The notes: generated by a model not told the origin, from the letters alone. A stretch of DNA of 62,654 nucleotides from an uncultured Clostridia bacterium (GCA_945915065.1 CAMEER010000005.1:1-62654); one strand, 5' to 3'; shown: positions 7,849 through 16,092, numbered from the stretch's first letter. Program-made: numbers and translations.

Positions 7849-8862
7849 ATCTTCAATTTTTCCTTTCATTTTCACATGTGACAAGGGATTTGCCTTTGCA
7901 GCAACCCGGAGAGATTCATTGTCAATATGAGTATAGATCTCGGTGGTATTCAAATGCTCATGCCCTAAGACCTCCTGCACGGCTTTTACATCCACACCGT
8001 TTTGCAGCATCAGTGTGGCCGCCGTGTGACGCAGCTTATGACTGGAGTACTGGGTGCTGTCTAATCCAGCCATAGCGAGGTGCTTCTTTACCAGCGAATG
8101 AACCATGGCTCGGCTGATGCGTTGATCACGTTCTGACAGAAACAGAGCATCCCGATCCTTTCCGCTGATAGGGTGCCGAACCGCCAGATAGCGGGACAGC
8201 GCATCCTTGCAGGCGTCGTTCAGGTAAACAATGCGGACTTTATTGCCCTTGCCCAGGACACGCATGGCATCATCCTGAATATCACTGAGATTGAGTCCGA
8301 TCAGTTCAGAAATACGCAGTCCGCAATTGAGAAACAGGGTAATGATGCAGAAATCCCGCTCTTTGTGCTTACCGTCCACAGCGTCCAGCAGGGAAAGGGA
8401 GTCCTGCAGCGTGAGGTAGCGGGGAAGTGCTTTCATTTGCTTGGGAGAGTCAATGTCTTTGCAAGGATTCTCTTCTAAAAGATGTATTTTATTGCATAAA
8501 TAGTTGAAAAATGACCGGATTGTTGCCAATTTTCTTGCGCGGGAAGCAGCGTTCAGACCTTTGTTAGAATTTTCACTATTTTGGTGCTGTGCACGATCCC
8601 GGCTTAAATATGTCATATAGCCGTAGATGTCCGACAGGGAAATCGTTTTGATCAGTTCAAGATCCACATCCATAATATCGATTTGATCAAGCGGAACAGT
8701 GTGCAGCGATGGATCGCGCAGCTGTTTGATATAGCGGAAGAAATTTCGGAGATCAAGGAAGTATTCATCGACAGTGCGCTGCGAGTGCGCCTTAATGGTT
8801 TCATGATAGCTAAGAAAATCCGCTAATATACGAGGTGATTGTGAACGATAATCAATAGCCAT
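7831..8862 (-). CDS. Tyrosine recombinase, XerC/XerD-like
   Basis: The 343-aa recombinase has a SAM-like core-binding N-terminal domain (about residues 10-130) and a catalytic domain (about 150-330). All catalytic residues can be seen: Arg in 'NCGLRISELIGL', Lys in the beta-hairpin 'LGKGNKVR', 'HKLRHTAATLML' (HxxR), 'LGHEHLNTTEIYTH' with His and the nucleophilic Tyr. The start at 8862 (MAIDYRSQS) is used because AAGGAT lies upstream and it matches family length; the open frame runs further. It is probably a chromosome-dimer resolvase, but the inverted and direct repeats in the adjacent gap (9001-9030, 9329-9345) leave a local site-specific recombination role open. Confidence 0.88.
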   Translation of the reverse strand: MAIDYRSQSPRILADFLSYHETIKAHSQRTVDEYFLDLRNFFRYIKQLRDPSLHTVPLDQIDIMDVDLELIKTISLSDIYGYMTYLSRDRAQHQNSENSNKGLNAASRARKLATIRSFFNYLCNKIHLLEENPCKDIDSPKQMKALPRYLTLQDSLSLLDAVDGKHKERDFCIITLFLNCGLRISELIGLNLSDIQDDAMRVLGKGNKVRIVYLNDACKDALSRYLAVRHPISGKDRDALFLSERDQRISRAMVHSLVKKHLAMAGLDSTQYSSHKLRHTAATLMLQNGVDVKAVQEVLGHEHLNTTEIYTHIDNESLRVAAKANPLSHVKMKGKIEDKSETD

Positions 8863-9000
8863 AATGAGAGATCCTTTATCATAGGTTTCGTAAAAAATGA
8901 TATCAGTAAATACGCTTTCTGCGAGGAAGATCGTATCGGCGATCCGTTTGCAAAGCCTCACCGGAAGGGCGGCGGGGAAAGCCGATTTCTTTATGGTTTT

Positions 9001-9030
9001 GATTCAACAAAATAAAAATTTTGTTGAATC
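9001..9030. repeat. 30-bp perfect inverted repeat near the recombinase gene
   Basis: The 13-bp arm GATTCAACAAAAT (9001-9013), four A, and its exact complement (9018-9030). No T-run follows on either strand, so it is not a standard terminator. Its 11-8-11 or 13-4-13 symmetry is that of a tyrosine-recombinase core site. Confidence 0.75.
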
Positions 9031-9294
9031 CAGAGGAGGGGAACCGCGAAACTTGCGAATACGGCGCCCTAAAGGCCCGTATGTTCGTCAATTCTATCCA
9101 TGGTCGTACCTGTGCAGTATCAAAGAATTGAAAACAGGCTCCGCAGTATTGCCTTGCCGATGCCGCCGTAAAGAATCACCGGCAGCGTAAAGTGAAACTC
9201 CGGCAGTTGACGGTAATCTCAATTCTTAAACAGCAGATTGGTTTAGACGATACAACACCTTACCTGCTTGGGATACATTCCCACTTTCATTATA

Positions 9295-9330
9295 TAAAAT
9301 TGCCCAGCGGATAACAAGTCCGCCGGGCAA
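9295..9330 (-). terminator. Intrinsic terminator of the phosphotransbutyrylase gene
   Basis: Read on the minus strand, a 12-bp stem with one mismatch (9330-9319 with 9311-9300, 7-nt loop) is followed by TTTTAT. It lies about 30 nt after the stop codon. Confidence 0.8.
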
Positions 9331-9345
9331 AAATTTTGTTGAATC
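9329..9345. repeat. Second copy of a 17-bp direct repeat (first copy 9014-9030)
   Basis: AAAAATTTTGTTGAATC occurs exactly at 9014-9030 and 9329-9345, 315 bp apart in the same orientation. At this second copy the left arm of the inverted repeat is missing, being replaced by the ptb terminator stem. Confidence 0.75.
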
Positions 9346-9359
9346 GCAATTTCTTTTTG

Positions 9360-10262
9360 TTATGCTTTCAGACACCGCATAACAGCCAACAGAATGGAAT
9401 AATACTTGCTGTCAGGCGTATCAGCGCGGCTGGTGATGATCACCGGGCAGGAAGCGCCGCAAATGGTACTGGCTACCGTCTTTCCGGCAATGTAGGTCAC
9501 AGCCTTGTACAGCACGTTGCCGATCTCAATAAAGGGTACCAGCAGGATATCCGCCTGACCGGCCACCGGATCTTTGATAGACTTATGCTTCACGGACTCC
9601 ATGGAAATAGCACCGTCCAGCGCCAGAGGGCCGGTCACCAGGCAACCGGGAATCCCCCGCTCCTTGATGGCGGCTGCAGTAACGGTAGAGGGCATCTTCT
9701 CGGTAACATTCTCCACAGCGGACAGAATGGCCACCTTGGGGCAGTCGTTGCCCAGCGCCTTGGCCACCGGCAACGCGTTTTCCACGATGCCGATCTGCGT
9801 CTCCACATCGGGAGCAATGTTGATGGCGGCGTCAGTGATCATCACAAAACGTCCTTCATACTCAAAGATGCCCACCTGGCTCACCAGACGGCGTGCGCCT
9901 TCAGGGATCAGACCGGTCTCCCGGTTGAGAATGGCTTTGGCAAAGCTGGAAGTCTGCAGGATACCTTTCATAGGGATGTCCGCCTTCCCTTCCTTCACCA
10001 GCTTGACGGCGATCTTTGCGGCTTCCAGTTCCTCGCCGTCGAAATCCACGATCTCGTAATCCGCTTCGTTCTCGCCCATCTCATGCAGCATGTCAATGAT
10101 GATGTCCTTCTTGCCGATCAAGGTGCCGTCCACCACACCCTTCCGCTTTGCGTGCACAACGGCACTCAGCGCCGGTTCATCATGGGCATTGGCCAATGCA
10201 ATACGCTTTTTCAGGTTTTGACCCAGTACATAAGCTTCCAGTTCTTTAAAATTCGTAAACAT
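9360..10262 (-). CDS. Phosphate butyryltransferase/acetyltransferase family enzyme (copy 1)
   Basis: The 300-aa protein has the PTA_PTB fold throughout, with 'MKGILQTSSFAKAILN' (about residue 100), 'TDAAINIAPD' (about 145), 'VTGPLALDGAIS' (about 210) and 'ADILLVPFIEIGNVLYKA' (about 237-254). These enzymes convert acyl-CoA and phosphate to acyl phosphate and CoA; in butyrate producers the partner kinase Buk then yields ATP. No buk gene is adjacent, so the acyl group is uncertain (butyryl, acetyl or a branched-chain acid). A divergent paralogue lies at 30515-31429. It has its own promoter and terminator. Confidence 0.88.
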   Translation of the reverse strand: MFTNFKELEAYVLGQNLKKRIALANAHDEPALSAVVHAKRKGVVDGTLIGKKDIIIDMLHEMGENEADYEIVDFDGEELEAAKIAVKLVKEGKADIPMKGILQTSSFAKAILNRETGLIPEGARRLVSQVGIFEYEGRFVMITDAAINIAPDVETQIGIVENALPVAKALGNDCPKVAILSAVENVTEKMPSTVTAAAIKERGIPGCLVTGPLALDGAISMESVKHKSIKDPVAGQADILLVPFIEIGNVLYKAVTYIAGKTVASTICGASCPVIITSRADTPDSKYYSILLAVMRCLKA

Positions 10263-10323
10263 GTTTTCTTCCTCCGGATTATTATTTTGATTCCTTCTAT
10301 CTATTCACCATATTTACTTGCTC

Positions 10324-10352
10324 ATTATACACTCCTAGGACAGTAAAAACAA
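10324..10352 (-). promoter_or_regulatory. Promoter of ptb copy 1
   Basis: Minus strand TTGTTT (10352-10347), 17-nt spacer, TATAAT (10329-10324), 62 nt before the start codon. Confidence 0.65.
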
Positions 10353-10458
10353 CTAAATATAAGCGATTTCTCCTCTTATTTCCGCAATAAAATCAGCTCT
10401 TGCCTTTAGGGATGATTTACGGTATACTATAATCACTTTTATTTGGGAGGCTCTTTCT

Positions 10459-10770
10459 ATGCACGGACTCTATTCTTTTATTTTTTGCGGGCTGATCGCT
10501 GTCGGTGGGATTTTGATTATCTCGCTGACCGTGCTGCGAATCGACTGGGCACGTCACCCGGAGAAGTATGCAAAAGACGTTGAAAACTACGAGAAAGAGC
10601 AGTACAGGAAGAAAAAACAACAGGATCAGGAAGCAGCCATTAAACGGGCTAAAGAAAAGGAAAAAGCGAAAAAGCGCCAGCAGCGTGTGGATAAACTGAA
10701 TCATTACCGTGCCATCAACGGAAAAGGCCCGCTGGCTGATAAGAGCAAGGACAGCAAAAAGAAAAAGTAA
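10459..10770 (+). CDS. Small single-pass membrane protein with a charged coiled-coil tail
   Basis: The 103-aa product has a GGGAGG ribosome site 8 nt before ATG. Residues 5-27 form a membrane helix; residues about 30-85 are extremely rich in Lys, Glu and Gln with heptad character ('YEKEQYRKKKQQDQEAAIKR'), and the end is KDSKKKK. It is probably anchored in the membrane with a long basic helix in the cytosol. The family is not recognised, and neither neighbour (Ptb, RadA) suggests a role. A TATAAT at 10428-10433 is a plausible -10. Confidence 0.6.
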   Translation: MHGLYSFIFCGLIAVGGILIISLTVLRIDWARHPEKYAKDVENYEKEQYRKKKQQDQEAAIKRAKEKEKAKKRQQRVDKLNHYRAINGKGPLADKSKDSKKKK

Positions 10771-10782
10771 GCATATATTCAG

Positions 10783-10815
10783 AATCCCGCGGTTCACTAT
10801 GAGCCGCGGGATTTT
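10783..10815. terminator. Terminator between the small membrane protein gene and radA
   Basis: A GC-rich stem (AATCCCGCGG.TC with GA.CCGCGGGATT) is followed by TTTTT on the plus strand. It lies 6 nt from the convergent radA stop, so it may act for both. Confidence 0.85.
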
Positions 10816-10821
10816 TATCAT

Positions 10822-12186
10822 CTATTTCCCTTTCACCAATAATCTGAGCGCCTGAGCGATATTTTCCACCGGCAGCAGCGTCAGACCGGGCAACGGCTTG
10901 AGTTCCCCTGCCCGATGAGCCGGGACCATACACTGGGTAAAGCCCAACCGCTGTACCTCTGACAACCGCTGCTCCAAGTGATTGATGCTGCGTACCTCAC
11001 CGGACAAACCGATCTCCCCTACCGCGGCCATATCATCCGGAACCGCCTTATCCAGATAACTGGAGGCAAGGGCAATGACTGCGGCCAGATCCGCCGCCGG
11101 TTCCTCCAGCGTCAGGCCGCCGATAATGTTCAGATATGTATCACATTGACTGATCTTCAGCCCACCGCGCTTTTCCAGCACCGCCAACAGCATGGAGGCA
11201 CGGTTATAGTCAAATCCATTACTGGAACGCAGCGGCTTGGTGCCGGCAGCAGGCGCCACCAGCGCCTGTACCTCCGCCAAAACCGGCCTTGCGCCCTCCA
11301 TGGCACAGGTCACGCAGGTTCCGGGTGCGTCAGTAGGCCGACCGGACAGCAGCATTTCCGAAGGATTTTCTACTTCCTTTAAGCCGCTGTCCATCATTTC
11401 AAATACGCCGATCTCATTGGTGGTGCCGAAACGATTTTTGGCGGCACGCAGAATGCGATAGGTCATATGCTGGTCGCCCTCAAAATACAGCACACAGTCC
11501 ACCATATGCTCCAGCACTTTCGGACCTGCAATCGCACCTTCTTTATTCACATGGCCAATGACAAAAACCGTGATACCCTGGCTTTTCGCCAGCTGCATAA
11601 GTGTCAAGGTACATTGCTTTACTTGTCCTATTCCACCCGGTATCCCGTCACTTTCTTCATTGTAAAGCGTTTGGATGGAGTCAATGATCAGAACGTCTGG
11701 CTTTTCCTGTTCTACACAGCTGAGAATATCGCCAAGCTGTGTTTCGGACAGTACCAGCAAATTTTCCGTATCCACATGCAGCCGATTGGCGCGCATTTTC
11801 AGTTGACGAGTAGACTCTTCGCCGGAGACATAAAGAACCTTCCACGACTGCCCTAACGTATGGCAGATCTGCAGCATCAGAGTCGATTTTCCAATACCCG
11901 GCGCACCACCTACCAATACCAGCGAGCCCTTGACCGCTCCGCCGCCTAAGACCCGGTTCAATTCGCCTATTCCGGTGGAAAAGCGTATTTCTTCTTCCAA
12001 ATCCAATACTGTAATGGGATATGCCTTTACGATTTTTGCGGCTGAGGGAATCCGAGCACTCCCCTTCCCTTTTTCTGCTTTCTGCTCCACCATGCAGTTC
12101 CACGCACCGCAAACGGGGCATTTCCCTGCCCACTTTGGACTTTCATTGCCGCACTCTGTGCAAAAATATGTTGTCGTTTTTTTCAA
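10822..12186 (-). CDS. radA: DNA repair protein RadA (branch-migration ATPase)
   Basis: RadA is a RecA-like, DnaB-like helicase that processes recombination intermediates. The start is taken as TTG at 12186, which has AAGGTG 6 nt upstream and gives the usual N-terminus MKKTTTYFCTECG; the longer open frame lacks family support. The 454-aa protein has a four-Cys zinc finger (C9, C12, C23, C26), Walker A 'GGAPGIGKST' (about 93-102), the RadA-specific 'KNRFGTTNEIG', and a C-terminal Lon-protease-like domain (about 280-454). It starts 10 nt after the cwlD stop, so the two are one operon; the cwlD stop forms part of its ribosome site. Confidence 0.95.
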   Translation of the reverse strand: MKKTTTYFCTECGNESPKWAGKCPVCGAWNCMVEQKAEKGKGSARIPSAAKIVKAYPITVLDLEEEIRFSTGIGELNRVLGGGAVKGSLVLVGGAPGIGKSTLMLQICHTLGQSWKVLYVSGEESTRQLKMRANRLHVDTENLLVLSETQLGDILSCVEQEKPDVLIIDSIQTLYNEESDGIPGGIGQVKQCTLTLMQLAKSQGITVFVIGHVNKEGAIAGPKVLEHMVDCVLYFEGDQHMTYRILRAAKNRFGTTNEIGVFEMMDSGLKEVENPSEMLLSGRPTDAPGTCVTCAMEGARPVLAEVQALVAPAAGTKPLRSSNGFDYNRASMLLAVLEKRGGLKISQCDTYLNIIGGLTLEEPAADLAAVIALASSYLDKAVPDDMAAVGEIGLSGEVRSINHLEQRLSEVQRLGFTQCMVPAHRAGELKPLPGLTLLPVENIAQALRLLVKGK

Positions 12187-12196
12187 GTATATCACC

Positions 12197-12910
12197 TTAC
12201 CCGTATTGCAGATAGCCGCAGCCAATGGCAACAGCCAATTTCGTTTGGTATACCGGATCCAAAAGCAGCTTCGTTTCACTGCTGTTGCTTAAAAAACCAC
12301 ACTCCACCAAAATTGCCGGGCAGGAAACATGGGCCATAATGTATATATCGCTGCCAATAGGCTTTGAAGCCTTCTCGTTTCCTTGGTTTACGGCGCTGTT
12401 CAGGGATTCCTGAACAAACCGTGCCCGTACATCGCTGGTGGCGGTCTTGCCATAGAACACCTGTGCGCCATGCACTGAAGGGTGTCCCGGCAATGTGTTT
12501 TGGTGGATGCTGATTAGACTTCCCCCGGAAACACTGTTTATCAGTGCTACCCGGTTTTTGGTATCGCTGACCTTTTCCTGCCGTAATGTGGCACTGTCCG
12601 GATCGGCCAAAGATGCCGCACTTGTACGGGTCAGCATTGTTTCACGGCCCATCAATACAAAAAAATCCTGTAGCCGCTGCGCAATGGCCAAGTTGATGCC
12701 GCTTTCCGGAGTTCCGTCCTCTGACACCGCACCGCCATCTGAACCACCGTGACCGGCGTCGAGAATAATCATTTCAGACTTGGAAAGCTCGATGTAGGAC
12801 AAGGCGGCAACAGCAGGTGGTTTTGCATAGAAAGACAGCACAGTCGCCGCTGTCAGCAAAAGCACCACAGAGCCAAGTATCCACTTGCGGCGGATCAGCA
12901 GGATCATCAT
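12197..12910 (-). CDS. cwlD: N-acetylmuramoyl-L-alanine amidase CwlD
   Basis: An Amidase_3 zinc amidase of 237 aa with an N-terminal signal anchor (about residues 9-28). Zinc and catalytic residues are visible: 'ILDAGHGGSDGGA' (about 49-61), Glu in 'PESGINLAIA', 'SLISIHQN' and 'ILVECGFLSN'. CwlD removes the stem peptide from muramic acid so that muramic delta-lactam can form in the spore cortex, which germination enzymes need. The length and single catalytic domain fit CwlD better than vegetative amidases. ATG at 12907 has slightly better ribosome-site spacing than 12910. It is the first gene of a pair with radA. Confidence 0.88.
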   Translation of the reverse strand: MMILLIRRKWILGSVVLLLTAATVLSFYAKPPAVAALSYIELSKSEMIILDAGHGGSDGGAVSEDGTPESGINLAIAQRLQDFFVLMGRETMLTRTSAASLADPDSATLRQEKVSDTKNRVALINSVSGGSLISIHQNTLPGHPSVHGAQVFYGKTATSDVRARFVQESLNSAVNQGNEKASKPIGSDIYIMAHVSCPAILVECGFLSNSSETKLLLDPVYQTKLAVAIGCGYLQYG

Positions 12911-13059
12911 AACACCCCTTTTCGGGACAATCTATGATGATATACTCTCTAATATGCATTGTACCATATCTGCTGCCGAAAATAAATCCCCAGTTTGCTC
13001 CTATCAGCATATACTGGCATGAGCTGAGTATGGCTTATTGATGATAAAGGAGGAACACC

Positions 13060-13632
13060 TTGTTGTATATTGAACAAACTATGGCCAGCAGACCCCCGAT
13101 GGCATCTTCTGAGGTATCTGCTGCCCCTTCTGCGCCGTTTACCCCGTCTACGCCGGCTCCTGCGCCTGCAAGGATGATGCGGGATATGATGGCGGCAAAT
13201 GAATCAAAGTGCACTGGGAAAAATGGCCGCTTACCTGGGTCATGCGCCCCGATGGTCTTTCCCTATGTTCCGATGCAGGGACAAAATCCCCAGCGTTACG
13301 ATAATCGGGAAGCATTGCAGCGCGGTACGCTGTTTCCCGGACTGGATCTCCCCTTTCACCGTGAACTAAAAACACGATTTCCGGCAGCAAATACACACCT
13401 TTCTGAGTTGATGGCACTTGATTTTGCCATTGATGAACTGGGATTATATCTGACGACACACCGTGATGATCAGGAAGCGTTGGCACTCTATTGGAACTAT
13501 ATCCGCCTTGGTCAGGAGGGCAGGAAAAAGTACGAAGAGATGCACGGGCCATTGCTGCAGACCGACATTACCGAAGGATCTTTCAAATGGCTGGACGATC
13601 CATGGCCTTGGGACGAAGGAGGTAACAAGTAA
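13060..13632 (+). CDS. cotJB: CotJA-CotJB fusion, spore coat protein
   Basis: This single 190-aa frame joins two proteins that are separate in Bacillus. Residues about 1-55 are a Pro/Ala/Ser-rich linker; about 62-100 match CotJA ('APMVFPYVPMQ' then 'LQRGTLFPGLDLPF'); about 113-188 match CotJB ('LSELMALDFAIDELGLYL', 'LYWNYIRLGQEGRKKYEE', 'WLDDPWPWD'). Both belong to the cotJ operon, made in the mother cell under sigma-E and assembled in the inner coat. Translation probably starts at TTG 13060, which has AAAGGAGG 6 nt upstream. The stop overlaps the cotJC start by one base. Confidence 0.88.
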   Translation: MLYIEQTMASRPPMASSEVSAAPSAPFTPSTPAPAPARMMRDMMAANESKCTGKNGRLPGSCAPMVFPYVPMQGQNPQRYDNREALQRGTLFPGLDLPFHRELKTRFPAANTHLSELMALDFAIDELGLYLTTHRDDQEALALYWNYIRLGQEGRKKYEEMHGPLLQTDITEGSFKWLDDPWPWDEGGNK

Positions 13633-14228
13633 TGTTTGTGTACGAAAAAAAGCTGCAATACCCGGTTAGAATTTCCAATACCAATCCAAAGCTGGCAGCC
13701 TTGATCATCAGCCAGTATGGTGGCCCTGACGGCGAACTCGGCGCCTCCCTGCGGTATCTGAGTCAGCGCTACTCCATGCCCTATCCGGAGTTGAAAGGAC
13801 TGCTCACCGATATCGGTACAGAGGAACTGGGGCATCTTGAGATGATTGGCACCATTGTCCATCAGCTGACCCGCAACCTCAATGAAGATGATATTAAAAC
13901 CGCCGGTTTTGACGCCTATTTCGTGGATCATACGGCGGGTGTTTATCCCACCGCAGCTTCAGGCTTCCCATGGAACGCCGCCTCTATGGCGGTCAAAGGC
14001 GACCTGATTGCCGACCTGACGGAGGATCTGGCAGCAGAGCAAAAAGCTCGTGTTACCTATGACAACATCCTGCGTTTGTCCGATGATCCGGACGTAAATG
14101 ACGTGATCAAGTTCCTGCGGGCCCGTGAAATCGTCCACTTCCAGCGCTTCGGCGAAGGTCTCCGCCTTGCCAAAGAACGGATGGATGAGAAAAACATTTA
14201 CTATATCAACCCCAGCTTCGACGCATAA
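13632..14228 (+). CDS. cotJC: CotJC, manganese catalase family spore coat protein
   Basis: The 198-aa protein is of the manganese catalase (ferritin-like) family and has the expected carboxylate/His pattern: 'DGELGASLRYLSQRY' (about 33-47), 'DIGTEELGHLEMIGTIVHQL' (about 59-78), 'EDLAAEQKARVTYDNIL' and 'REIVHFQRFGEGL'. Most dimanganese ligands (Glu, GluxxHis) seem to be present, so peroxide removal in the spore coat is plausible. It is co-translated with the CotJA/JB fusion and followed by a terminator. Confidence 0.93.
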   Translation: MFVYEKKLQYPVRISNTNPKLAALIISQYGGPDGELGASLRYLSQRYSMPYPELKGLLTDIGTEELGHLEMIGTIVHQLTRNLNEDDIKTAGFDAYFVDHTAGVYPTAASGFPWNAASMAVKGDLIADLTEDLAAEQKARVTYDNILRLSDDPDVNDVIKFLRAREIVHFQRFGEGLRLAKERMDEKNIYYINPSFDA

Positions 14229-14238
14229 ACGGAAGGCA

Positions 14239-14275
14239 AGGCGGGAGGACGGCGCAACCGGTCTCCCGCCTTTTT
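14239..14275 (+). terminator. Terminator of the cotJ operon
   Basis: A 9-bp GC stem (AGGCGGGAG with CTCCCGCCT) and 15-nt loop, followed by TTTTTG. Confidence 0.85.
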
Positions 14276-14336
14276 GAATATTCAAGAATAATTGAAGTTG
14301 ATTTGAAGAAAACTTGATAACTTCTTATGCCATCTA

Positions 14337-14345
14337 TGCTATAAT
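14337..14345 (+). promoter_or_regulatory. Extended -10 element before the two-component operon
   Basis: TGCTATAAT at 14337-14345 is a perfect extended -10; the nearest -35-like TTGATA (14314-14319) is 20 nt away, which an extended -10 can tolerate. It lies about 38 nt from the start codon. Confidence 0.55.
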
Positions 14346-14383
14346 AACCTTAATATCTCATTCTACCATGCAGGAGGCCATAT

Positions 14384-15055
14384 ATGTTCAAGATTCTGAT
14401 CGCGGAAGATGACAGAGAGCTGCGGCAGTTATTTCAGCATGTGTTGATCAAAAACGGCTATGCGGTCACAGGCGTATCCAACGGTGAAGAGGCAATGGAT
14501 GCCATCGACAAAGGCTATTATGACCTGATTATTTCGGATATCATGATGCCTAAAATGGACGGCTATGCGTTAGTGCGTGCGTTGAGAGAATCTGGCCTAA
14601 CGATCCCGGTCATGATGATTACGGCAAAAGACGCCTTTGACGATATGCGTATGGGGTTTCTCTCCGGCAGTGATGACTATATGGTCAAACCCATAAACGT
14701 AAATGAGATGGTTCTTCGTGTGGGGGCGCTGCTGCGGCGGGCACAGCTGGCCAATGAACGGCGGCAGGTCATTGGCGGCACCGTTTTGGAGTGTGATTCC
14801 TTGTCGGTACACACTGATAAGGAAACGATGACTTTGCCGCAGAAGGAATTTATGCTGCTGTATAAAATGGTCTCGTTTCCGGGACGTATCTTCACACGCC
14901 AGCAGCTGATGGACGATATCTGGGGGTATAGCTCAGAATCCGATACCCATACGGTAGATGTTCACATTGGCCGTCTCAGAGAACGATTCAGAGACAATCC
15001 GGATTTTAAGATCGTCACAATGCGGGGCGTAGGGTACAAGGTGGTGAAACAGTGA
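14384..15055 (+). CDS. OmpR/PhoB-family response regulator
   Basis: A 223-aa cytosolic DNA-binding regulator. The receiver domain (about residues 1-115) has the acidic pocket 'AEDDREL' (8-14), phospho-acceptor Asp52 in 'IISDIMMPKMDG', and Lys in 'DYMVKPIN'. The C-terminal winged helix (about 128-222) has 'LPQKEFMLLYKMV', 'TRQQLMDDIWGY' and 'HTVDVHIGRLRERF'. It overlaps the kinase gene by 4 nt. The signal and target genes are unknown; the acyltransferase/glycosyltransferase genes downstream lie beyond a terminator. Confidence 0.93.
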   Translation: MFKILIAEDDRELRQLFQHVLIKNGYAVTGVSNGEEAMDAIDKGYYDLIISDIMMPKMDGYALVRALRESGLTIPVMMITAKDAFDDMRMGFLSGSDDYMVKPINVNEMVLRVGALLRRAQLANERRQVIGGTVLECDSLSVHTDKETMTLPQKEFMLLYKMVSFPGRIFTRQQLMDDIWGYSSESDTHTVDVHIGRLRERFRDNPDFKIVTMRGVGYKVVKQ

Positions 15056-16080
15056 AAAGAGAGCTTGCACCCAAAATAACGCTCCGGGTCAGATTCTTCC
15101 TGTTCTGCATGGCAGAATTTATCGTGGTTGTGCTGCTGTCGGAACTGGCGGGATGGCTGCTTCAACGGTACCTGGGCATTACCTTGGATATTCCCATCTA
15201 TGTCTGGGCGATTTTGTTCAGCGTGATCTTCGGCGGTGCCATCACCAACTACATTACTCATTCTTTCATAGATCCTATTACGCACCTGGGCAATGCCATG
15301 AAAGAAGTAGCTGGCGGCAATTTTCAGGTAACCGTTTCCTGTACCAGCAAGTTGAAAGAGGTAAAGGATATCTATGATAGTTTCAATCTGATGGTCAAAG
15401 AGCTGGGCGCGACGGAGACACTGCAAACAGATTTTATTTCCAATGTTTCTCACGAGTTCAAAACACCGATCAACGCCATTGAAGGTTACGCCTCCCTCCT
15501 GCAGGAGCATCAGCAAACGCAGGAGGAGCAGAATGAATACATCGAAAAAATCCTTTTTAATACGCGCCGACTTTCCTCTCTGACCGGAAATATTTTGCTG
15601 CTGTCCAAAATCAATACCCAGTCCATCAAGCCGCAGCGCACTTCCTTCCGCCTTGATGAACAGGTGCGGCAGGCAATTTTGGCATTGGAGCAAAAATGGA
15701 CTGAAAAGAATATTGATCTTGATGTGGAACTGGACAAGATCCAGTACTCCGGATATAAATCCCTGTTGTTCCATGTGTGGACCAACTTGATCGACAACGC
15801 CATCAAGTTTGATCCCCCAGACGGTATGATATGCCTGCGGATGCGGCAGTCCGGCGGCAGCGTCATCTTCACTATCGAGGACAACGGGCCGGGGATCAAT
15901 CCGGAGGAGCAGGAGCGAATCTTTCACAAATTTTATCAGAGCGACAGTTCACGGAAAATGGACGGCAATGGACTTGGTCTCTCACTGGTCAAGCAGATCG
16001 TGGAGCTCAGCGGCGGTGCGGTCTGCGTTGAAAATCTGCCAGAGGCGGGATGCCGGTTCACGGTGCAGCTCCCCTTGTGA
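15052..16080 (+). CDS. Membrane sensor histidine kinase
   Basis: The 342-aa kinase starts with GTG inside GTGA, overlapping the regulator stop. It has two membrane helices (about residues 13-38 and 47-70) separated by only about 10 residues, so almost no extracellular sensor domain; HAMP at about 70-122; the HisKA dimerisation segment with phospho-acceptor His134 in 'SNVSHEFKTPINAIEG'; and an HATPase_c domain (N box 'NLIDNAIKF', 'DNGPGI', 'GNGLGLSLVKQIV'). The tiny periplasmic loop suggests sensing of membrane stress or an intramembrane partner. It resembles intramembrane-sensing kinases in shape only. Confidence 0.92.
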   Translation: MKRELAPKITLRVRFFLFCMAEFIVVVLLSELAGWLLQRYLGITLDIPIYVWAILFSVIFGGAITNYITHSFIDPITHLGNAMKEVAGGNFQVTVSCTSKLKEVKDIYDSFNLMVKELGATETLQTDFISNVSHEFKTPINAIEGYASLLQEHQQTQEEQNEYIEKILFNTRRLSSLTGNILLLSKINTQSIKPQRTSFRLDEQVRQAILALEQKWTEKNIDLDVELDKIQYSGYKSLLFHVWTNLIDNAIKFDPPDGMICLRMRQSGGSVIFTIEDNGPGINPEEQERIFHKFYQSDSSRKMDGNGLGLSLVKQIVELSGGAVCVENLPEAGCRFTVQLPL

Positions 16081-16092
16081 TCATATCTCCCG

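Larger units (their letters stand above)
8863..9359. other. 497-bp gap without a gene; structured repeats
   Basis: No credible coding frame is seen. From left to right it holds: a 30-bp inverted repeat (9001-9030); 9-bp complementary arms at 9123-9131 and 9219-9227; a contiguous pair of degenerate ~20-bp repeats (9167-9185 and 9186-9206, both starting CGTAAAG and ending CCGGCAG); the ptb terminator (9300-9330); and a second copy of one arm of the first inverted repeat (9329-9345). The pattern could be a recombination site, a structured RNA or a decayed element. Confidence 0.5.

Noticed and set aside
9032-9046. GGGGAACCGCG resembling the T-box antiterminator motif
   Set aside because: The canonical AGGGTGGNACCGCG is not matched, no stem I or specifier loop precedes it, no terminator follows, and no tRNA synthetase or amino-acid gene lies downstream on that strand.
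8897-9190. 97-aa plus-strand frame upstream of the recombinase
   Set aside because: No ribosome site, it spans the inverted repeat, and the protein has no recognisable order or domain.
9288-9318. Minus-strand TTGTTA-17-TATAAT as a promoter for a small RNA in the 8863-9359 gap
   Set aside because: The hexamers fall inside the ptb terminator loop and its T-rich tail, which would produce such matches by composition. Kept only as a possibility within the gap description.
12911-12960. Sigma-G/F-like promoter for cwlD (GCATA ... CATAGATT)
   Set aside because: Only part of the -10 consensus fits and the spacing is uncertain, so it is not listed as a feature.
13000-13059. Sigma-E -10 (CATATACT) before the cotJ genes
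   Set aside because: No acceptable -35 at 13-15 nt; cotJ is expected to be sigma-E-dependent, but the site cannot be fixed from sequence.
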